Shown one piece after another: positions 39,282 through 43,615 of a DNA stretch of 43,615 bases (its first letter is position 1; the number at the start of each line of letters is the position of its first letter). The DNA comes from a virus. The stretch spans positions 1 through 43,615 of the IMG/VR virus record IMGVR_UViG_3300035670_000437. The stretch is one strand, 5' to 3'. The translations under genes and the position numbers were made by a program. The notes under the pieces were generated by a model. It saw nothing but the letters and a program-made list of their open reading frames with translations. It searched no databases and was not told the origin of the DNA.

Positions 39282-39969
39282 TCCTCAACTCCCCCACCAC
39301 ATCATCGCTGTCATCACAAATTCTTTCGTTAGCTATCTTGAAGTATTCGTCCTCAAGCTCTATTCCGATAAATCCCCTGCCTAAATTAGTAGCGGCAACT
39401 CCGGTTGAGCCACTCCCCATAAAAGGGTCAATGATAATATCGCCTTCATCTGTATTATTTTTTATAAGGAACTCAAGTAAATCTACGGGCTTTTCTGTTG
39501 GATGTACGCTTTTACTTCCGGACACTTTTTTAAAGTTAAGCACGTCAGGGTGTCTCCCTTCGCGAAATTTACTTCGCCCTTTATTGGCGTAGATTATAAA
39601 TTCGTGTTTAGGTGCGTAAGCTGCTAAAAGGTCCCCGCTACCGTGATTGTTTTTCACCCAAACAAGAATGTTCTTTATTTTAAAGTACTTCTCTATAACG
39701 GCTTTAAATTTATCGATGTTATGCCAGCTACAAAAACAATAAAATGCCGAATTGTCCGATAAAATTCGATAGGACTCCGCCACAAAATCTTCTAAAAAAT
39801 CGAGGTTATCGTCGTTTTTTATTTTATCATACGCTGTTTCCTTCTTTCTTCGTCCGCTTTTGTAAGACATTCCATAAGGCGGTTCGGTTACTACCGCACC
39901 TACGCTTTTATCCGCTAATTCCTTCATAATTTCTAACGAATCGCCTTTAATCAGCTCTAAATTTTTCAA
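39274..39969 (-). CDS. DNA methyltransferase, N4/N6 type, with EPPY in place of DPPY
   Basis: 231 residues. Motif IV VVTEPPYGM lies at 26-34 and motif I DPFMGSGSTG at 181-190, the order of beta-class amino-methyltransferases. Downstream FIGIELEDEYF and the motif HPTEKPVDLLE complete the family picture. The catalytic motif has Glu29 where Asp, Asn or Ser is usual. TTG start at 39969 with AAGGAGG 7 bases upstream. No restriction partner is adjacent. Confidence 0.87.
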   Translation of the reverse strand: MKNLELIKGDSLEIMKELADKSVGAVVTEPPYGMSYKSGRRKKETAYDKIKNDDNLDFLEDFVAESYRILSDNSAFYCFCSWHNIDKFKAVIEKYFKIKNILVWVKNNHGSGDLLAAYAPKHEFIIYANKGRSKFREGRHPDVLNFKKVSGSKSVHPTEKPVDLLEFLIKNNTDEGDIIIDPFMGSGSTGVAATNLGRGFIGIELEDEYFKIANERICDDSDDVVGELRND

Positions 39970-40160
39970 AATATTTCCTCCTTCTTGAGTCCGTAGTTTA
40001 TCGGCTTACCATCTTCTTCCCACGATATATCGACGTACTTACCGGTGTCAATCACGATGATATGTACGCCAGTTTCTTTCGTAATGCTTTCGCATAGTTC
40101 TTCGATTTGTGCTACCGAATTGGTTTCGGTTAGATTCGGGAATAATTTCGTTTCTATCAA
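39966..40160 (-). CDS. Hypothetical small protein (start revised)
   Basis: The apparent ATG at 40178 contains the ribosome binding site itself (AAAGGAGG), so I use the TTG at 40160, 7 bases after it. The product of 64 residues begins MIETKLFPNLTETN, with an EELCESITKETGVHIIVIDT segment. Not recognised. It is the first gene behind the promoter at 40190-40218. Confidence 0.62.
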   Translation of the reverse strand: MIETKLFPNLTETNSVAQIEELCESITKETGVHIIVIDTGKYVDISWEEDGKPINYGLKKEEIF

Positions 40161-40189
40161 TCTTCGCCCTCCTTTCATTCGATATAATC

Positions 40190-40218
40190 ATTATACTACT
40201 GTTCGAGAACGATTGCAA
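40190..40218 (-). promoter_or_regulatory. Sigma-A-type promoter
   Basis: Minus strand TTGCAA (40213-40218), 17-base spacer, TATAAT (40190-40195). The spacer contains the near-palindrome GTTCTCGAAC. It lies directly after the helicase stop. Confidence 0.8.
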
Positions 40219-40228
40219 GCGTTATTTA

Positions 40229-41581
40229 CTAGAATCCGAACATATTCGCATCGAACACGATTTCCTTAACGATACCAACGCTAGGAACGTAGAGTAGCTC
40301 GGCAACTTCGCCTTCCCCTCCGTCACGGCCCTTGCCTAACGAAATCATTCCGAGATTCTGCTTGTAGTCGGTATCGACTCCGATAAGCAACGCAGCATCT
40401 TCGAGAAGTTGCTTCGTCTTCTTAACGTCTTTACGTGCAGGCGGCTTCAACTCTCGGTTGCCTTCGCCGTCTTCGGTAGCCTCTGTTTCATCTGCTTGTG
40501 TTATCGCAAACACTACGGTAGACGTAGCGCCTGCTAGTCGTCGTAATTTCTGCGAAGTATTAGCGGCGTCTCCTCCGGCAGTCTTCGATGTATTCGCCTC
40601 ATAGTCGAGATAGTAGAACGGATCAATAACGACCACATCCGCTTGTGTTTCTTCGATGTCATGGCGCAGTTGCGTTAAATCTCGTCGGCTAAACGAAGGG
40701 TCATCGACACCTCTTACGATAATGGTCCCGTCAATAAGTCCGTTAACTTCGTCTAGCATACGGAAGAACTCTCGCTCCATATCTTCGGGAAGCTGTCCGT
40801 TTCTTATTCCGCTAGAATCGAATCCTGCGTCATATTTAGCGCCATCAATCACCGCTGTCGTCTTACCTAACATCGCTGATATGTACGTATAGATTCGCGT
40901 AAGGGTTTCATATTCCGCCATCTCCATCGACCATATCAAGACGTTAGCGCCCTGTATTGCGAGATTAGCTGCTTCTGTCGTAGCTATGACGGACTTACCT
41001 CGCCCACTCTTTCCGTAAATCGTATACATATTACCTGACGCATATCCTCCGCTTGTCACTCGGTTTATTGTCGGATAATGCGACTTCCATACCTTGAATG
41101 ATTCGCCTAGTTGTCGACGCTTATACTCGGCTTTAAAGCGGTCTGTATCGTTCTTAATGTCGAAGCCTACTTTTGCTCCAGATTGTACTTTGCGGTGAAT
41201 ATTCGCCATCTCCTCAGTGAGTATGTCGGTCATTTCCGCCATATCTTTCTTACCGACTTCTTCGTATAATGACGGTAGCTTATTCTCGACAAATAGCTTG
41301 AAATCGTACTCAGCGCGTCGTTGTCGAATCTTACTCGCCAAATACTCGAAACCATCGGTCACTCCCGGAACATAATCGAAATCGGGAACTTCGGTAACTA
41401 CCGTTGCATAACTCGGCATTTCTCCGCGATTCTTCTCGGCATAGTCCGTAATAAATTCGTAGACTTGCCTGTCTACCGATGATATGAACGAATCTGCGTG
41501 AATGTTATGCTTTGTAAACGTATGTATCGATTCAGTATCGATAACTTTCGATAACAACATTGTAGCGTAATTATTCGACAT
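40229..41581 (-). CDS. dnaB: Replicative DNA helicase, DnaB type
   Basis: 450 residues: an N-terminal helical domain (about 1-125), then a RecA-like core with Walker A IYGKSGRGKS (188-197), NVLIWSMEMAEYET region, Walker B ADVVVIDPFYYLDYE and an arginine-finger region near the end. It forms the hexamer that unwinds the fork and binds the primase encoded downstream. It starts directly on the stop of the loader gene, so the two are coupled. Confidence 0.94.
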   Translation of the reverse strand: MSNNYATMLLSKVIDTESIHTFTKHNIHADSFISSVDRQVYEFITDYAEKNRGEMPSYATVVTEVPDFDYVPGVTDGFEYLASKIRQRRAEYDFKLFVENKLPSLYEEVGKKDMAEMTDILTEEMANIHRKVQSGAKVGFDIKNDTDRFKAEYKRRQLGESFKVWKSHYPTINRVTSGGYASGNMYTIYGKSGRGKSVIATTEAANLAIQGANVLIWSMEMAEYETLTRIYTYISAMLGKTTAVIDGAKYDAGFDSSGIRNGQLPEDMEREFFRMLDEVNGLIDGTIIVRGVDDPSFSRRDLTQLRHDIEETQADVVVIDPFYYLDYEANTSKTAGGDAANTSQKLRRLAGATSTVVFAITQADETEATEDGEGNRELKPPARKDVKKTKQLLEDAALLIGVDTDYKQNLGMISLGKGRDGGEGEVAELLYVPSVGIVKEIVFDANMFGF

Positions 41582-42300
41582 TATCTTACTCCTCTCTGCG
41601 AATCGCCTTTAAACGTCAATTCTGCGGTCATATCAGCGATTCTATCGCCAAGTCTTTCGTCAAATACTTTACGCATATCCCTTATCGGTAAATTTGACGT
41701 ATAAACTATCGGAAGATGATTCGTCAACCTTGCGTTTACCATCGAATGTACGAGTGATCTAAACGAATCCGTCACGTCTTTCCTTACGCCAATATCGTCT
41801 AGTACCGCAAACTCTACGGTAGCTACCGCTTGTAGTTCTCGCTTGATTGCCGTTAGTTCTTCGGTATCTGACGTCATGGCCGCTAGATTATACCTACGCT
41901 GTAAATCGTTAACATCGACAAATAACGCTAAGGTTGTCGGTGGACGTTCGCCTTTCTTCGCATAGTAGATGAATCGTTTGCGGATGTATTCGTTAAGTAA
42001 AGCGCCTGCTGTCGTAGTCTTTCCGGTACCCGGCGATGTCGAATACAGATACAGCGACTTTATTCTTACGTCATCCTTATCGAAAGTATCGATATAGCGC
42101 TCTAGTGCGTCATATATGGCGCTCTGACCGTCTTTAGCTGGGCTGTTCGATAGATATGTATTGCGGTACTCTACCGGTAGCCTAGACGCCTTATATCGTG
42201 CCATAACGGACACATATGCGGTACAGCTAGGCGTACACTGCTTAGGTTCGCCTGCTAGACGGCATGTGTCCGATAGAGGACAGTTTTCTTCGTTTGTCAT
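41581..42300 (-). CDS. Helicase loader, DnaC/DnaI-like AAA+ ATPase
   Basis: 239 residues. Cysteines at 7, 13, 22 and 26 (CPLSDTCRLAGEPKQC) suggest a zinc site in the N-terminal helicase-binding part. The AAA+ core has Walker A TSPGTGKTT (88-96), Walker B FAVLDDIG and sensor YTSNLP. It loads the DnaB-like helicase. The gene has GGAGGAATAGCGA before the ATG, the same start signal as the gene upstream. Confidence 0.9.
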   Translation of the reverse strand: MTNEENCPLSDTCRLAGEPKQCTPSCTAYVSVMARYKASRLPVEYRNTYLSNSPAKDGQSAIYDALERYIDTFDKDDVRIKSLYLYSTSPGTGKTTTAGALLNEYIRKRFIYYAKKGERPPTTLALFVDVNDLQRRYNLAAMTSDTEELTAIKRELQAVATVEFAVLDDIGVRKDVTDSFRSLVHSMVNARLTNHLPIVYTSNLPIRDMRKVFDERLGDRIADMTAELTFKGDSQRGVR

Positions 42301-42303
42301 TCG

Positions 42304-42780
42304 CTATTCCTCCATTTCTAAAAATCCTTTATATTTGAGAATTACTTCGTCCTCACCTATCGGTAGTTTATTGATACCATCTTGGAACGAATGTTCCCAA
42401 CAAAAGTCTTTGTGAATCCGGTCTACCATATCGAAATCATTCATTTGCCCGACTTTACTAAGTAAGTAGTCGCAATAATAGGCGGCGCCACTCGCTACTA
42501 ATTGCCAGTACTCGTCTTCCGCCATTGGTTCGTTAAAAGCTTCGTCAATGTCGAGGGATTCTTCTTTTACTCCGAAAGGCACTGCGGTAAAAACAGGTCG
42601 ATATAGTCGATAACTAGGATTGCCGCCTTCTCCTATACCTGCATTACCCGTCAAAGCGAACGCCCAATACAACAGTGTATGCAGCTTAATTTCTCCGAGG
42701 TTGCCTTCGTAATGTTTGACGAAATATTTCGCTACTGGCGCCGGGTTGTCGAATAAGTATTCGATGTTTAGATTAGGCAT
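42304..42780 (-). CDS. Panacea (DUF4065/SocA-like) domain protein
   Basis: 158 residues. ELHTLLYWAFALTG-type pattern near 30-45, LYRPVFTAVPFGVKEESL near 58-75, and CDYLLSKVGQMNDFDMVDRIHKD, followed by WEHSFQDG, match the Panacea/SocA/GepA fold, known as antitoxin part of many toxin-antitoxin pairs. No clear toxin gene is next to it. It could neutralise a host toxin during infection, as an inference from the family. GAGGAGG precedes the ATG. Confidence 0.65.
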   Translation of the reverse strand: MPNLNIEYLFDNPAPVAKYFVKHYEGNLGEIKLHTLLYWAFALTGNAGIGEGGNPSYRLYRPVFTAVPFGVKEESLDIDEAFNEPMAEDEYWQLVASGAAYYCDYLLSKVGQMNDFDMVDRIHKDFCWEHSFQDGINKLPIGEDEVILKYKGFLEMEE

Positions 42781-42793
42781 TCGCTATTCCTCC

Positions 42794-43063
42794 TCAACTT
42801 GTAATATAAACGACAATACATTCTTCCCAATCAGCATCCTCTGCTTTTCTTACGGCTTCTTCTGTCGTGAATTCTTCATAAAATTCAACCAAATCATCAA
42901 AGTCACTCCACAAATAAAAACGATCATCATCTTCGTAATATTTATCAACTTGAATCGAATGAATACCTCCTGATGTGTAATCGTGTTCACTGTGCGGGTA
43001 AATGAATATCAATCTATAATTAGGATAATCTGTTATTAATCTTGATAATATATCTTTCTTCAT
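42794..43063 (-). CDS. Hypothetical acidic protein
   Basis: 89 residues, acidic and Tyr-rich, starting MKKDILSRLITDYPNYRL with an EEFTTEEAVRKAEDADW segment. AAAGGAAG lies 7 bases before the ATG, which overlaps the YopX stop (ATGA). Not recognised. It sits next to the Panacea-like gene, but its composition does not resemble a known toxin. Confidence 0.63.
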   Translation of the reverse strand: MKKDILSRLITDYPNYRLIFIYPHSEHDYTSGGIHSIQVDKYYEDDDRFYLWSDFDDLVEFYEEFTTEEAVRKAEDADWEECIVVYITS

Positions 43064-43479
43064 TCCGTCACTTCCTTTATTAACTCATAATTTTCATAAA
43101 CGTTGCCGATGACTTCCCCTTCATAGTCTTTAAGGTAATCAAATAGACTGCCATAATTTCTCCATTTACCGCCCATAGTCCTGTAATCAACGCTAAACTC
43201 ACCATCTACAAACTTAACGATTACAATGGATTCCGAATCCCTTAACACATCCCCTTCATAAATCTCCAACCCATTTTTTTCTTTTAGTCCTGTATATTGA
43301 CCGACCGTTTCGTCTATCACTTCACTCCAATCAGTCGCATAAAAATCTGTTCCGTCGCCATATTCATTGACCGTTTCTACTTTTTCTAAAATGTAATATT
43401 TCTGATCGTCAATAACTAACGAACCATAAACCCAATCTCCATCATCTACACCCGTTCCTCTAAACTTAATTTCTCTCAT
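43060..43479 (-). CDS. YopX family protein (start revised)
   Basis: The family begins with MREIKFRG, as here at the ATG at 43479; a GTG four codons earlier (43491) is an alternative with GGAGAG just upstream. The 139 residues show DDGDWVYGSLV, VGQYTGLKEKNGLEIYEGDVLRD and a C-terminal GEVIGNVYENYELI, all typical of YopX (SPbeta). Function unknown; the family is small and phage-restricted. Confidence 0.88.
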   Translation of the reverse strand: MREIKFRGTGVDDGDWVYGSLVIDDQKYYILEKVETVNEYGDGTDFYATDWSEVIDETVGQYTGLKEKNGLEIYEGDVLRDSESIVIVKFVDGEFSVDYRTMGGKWRNYGSLFDYLKDYEGEVIGNVYENYELIKEVTE

Positions 43480-43487
43480 TCCGTCAC

Positions 43488-43615
43488 TCACTTCTCTCCA
43501 TCTCCCATAGCTTCTCTAAGCATATCGTCTATTTTCCGTAAGGTGCGACATTCTTCGCTATTCATTCGATTAACCGCGTCTAGTCGCATATCGTATAATG
43601 CGATAATAACCTCGC
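43488..43615 (-). CDS. Partial hypothetical protein at window edge
   Basis: An open frame of about 42 codons from the window edge to a TGA at 43488. The end reads MNSEECRTLRKIDDMLREA, helical and charged, and its last codons supply the ribosome binding site (GGAGAG) for the next gene. The 5' part lies outside the window. Not recognised. Confidence 0.55.
   Translation of the reverse strand, partial: EVIIALYDMRLDAVNRMNSEECRTLRKIDDMLREAMGDGEK

Noticed and set aside
1-43615. tRNA genes and CRISPR arrays
   Set aside because: By eye I found no T-loop/acceptor combination (GGTTCGAATCC-type with a matching 7-bp stem) and no regularly spaced repeats with unique spacers. A tRNAscan run would settle the first.

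Overview
The window is a contiguous piece of a double-stranded DNA tailed bacteriophage with a siphovirus-type (long, non-contractile) tail. It most likely infects a Gram-positive, Bacillales-like host. Evidence for that host is the strong AGGAGG ribosome binding sites, many TTG and GTG starts, sigma-A-type promoters (TTGACA-16/17-TATAAT) and gene families typical of Bacillus phages: SPP1-type portal, YopX, a 3D-domain wall protein, DUF3310, and a DnaC/DnaI-type helicase loader. I see no integrase, repressor module or att site here, so a virulent lifestyle is plausible, but lysis genes and one or both genome ends lie outside the window.

Every gene I can support is on the minus strand, so the biological order runs from high to low coordinates. 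From 43.6 to 22.7 kb lies the replication and nucleotide-metabolism block: YopX, a Panacea-like protein, helicase loader, DnaB helicase, a methyltransferase, TOPRIM primase, a probable SSB, a PD-(D/E)XK protein, DNA polymerase I, a RecB-like nuclease, a RuvC-like resolvase, a C5 methyltransferase, PhoH, a 3D-domain protein, an EcoRI-type methyltransferase, a MazG-like pyrophosphatase, ThyX, DUF3310, dUTPase and a small HTH protein. The block ends in a terminator at 22.7 kb. Internal sigma-A-like promoters sit at 40.2, 37.6 and 33.3 kb.

Two large islands without credible genes follow: 21.3-22.7 kb and 16.1-18.9 kb. Between them is a cluster of small genes (18.9-21.2 kb) carrying a duplicated promoter plus membrane-protein cassette. 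The islands share short repeats: an ATCGGACAC-type site present about six times, a 16-base sequence and a CAAATAA-loop motif. They also hold palindromes, tandem repeats, a Z-DNA-like tract and a long inverted repeat whose only two mismatches are G-U pairs in minus-sense RNA. A strong promoter at 17.7 kb points at the late genes across a leader of about 1.5 kb.

From 16.1 kb down to the left edge is the late structural block: a small unknown ORF, TerS, TerL, portal, scaffold, decoration protein, major capsid, Mu F-like minor head protein, connector and completion proteins, major tail tube protein, terminator, tail assembly chaperones G and T (joined by an open -1 frame), tape measure, distal tail protein, and a tail-tip endopeptidase-like protein cut by the window edge.

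The points most worth following are the repeat-rich non-coding islands, the G-U-compensated inverted repeat, the in-frame amber gap with a perfect inverted repeat before TerS, the duplicated cassette, likely ATT/ATA start codons, and a methyltransferase with EPPY in place of DPPY.
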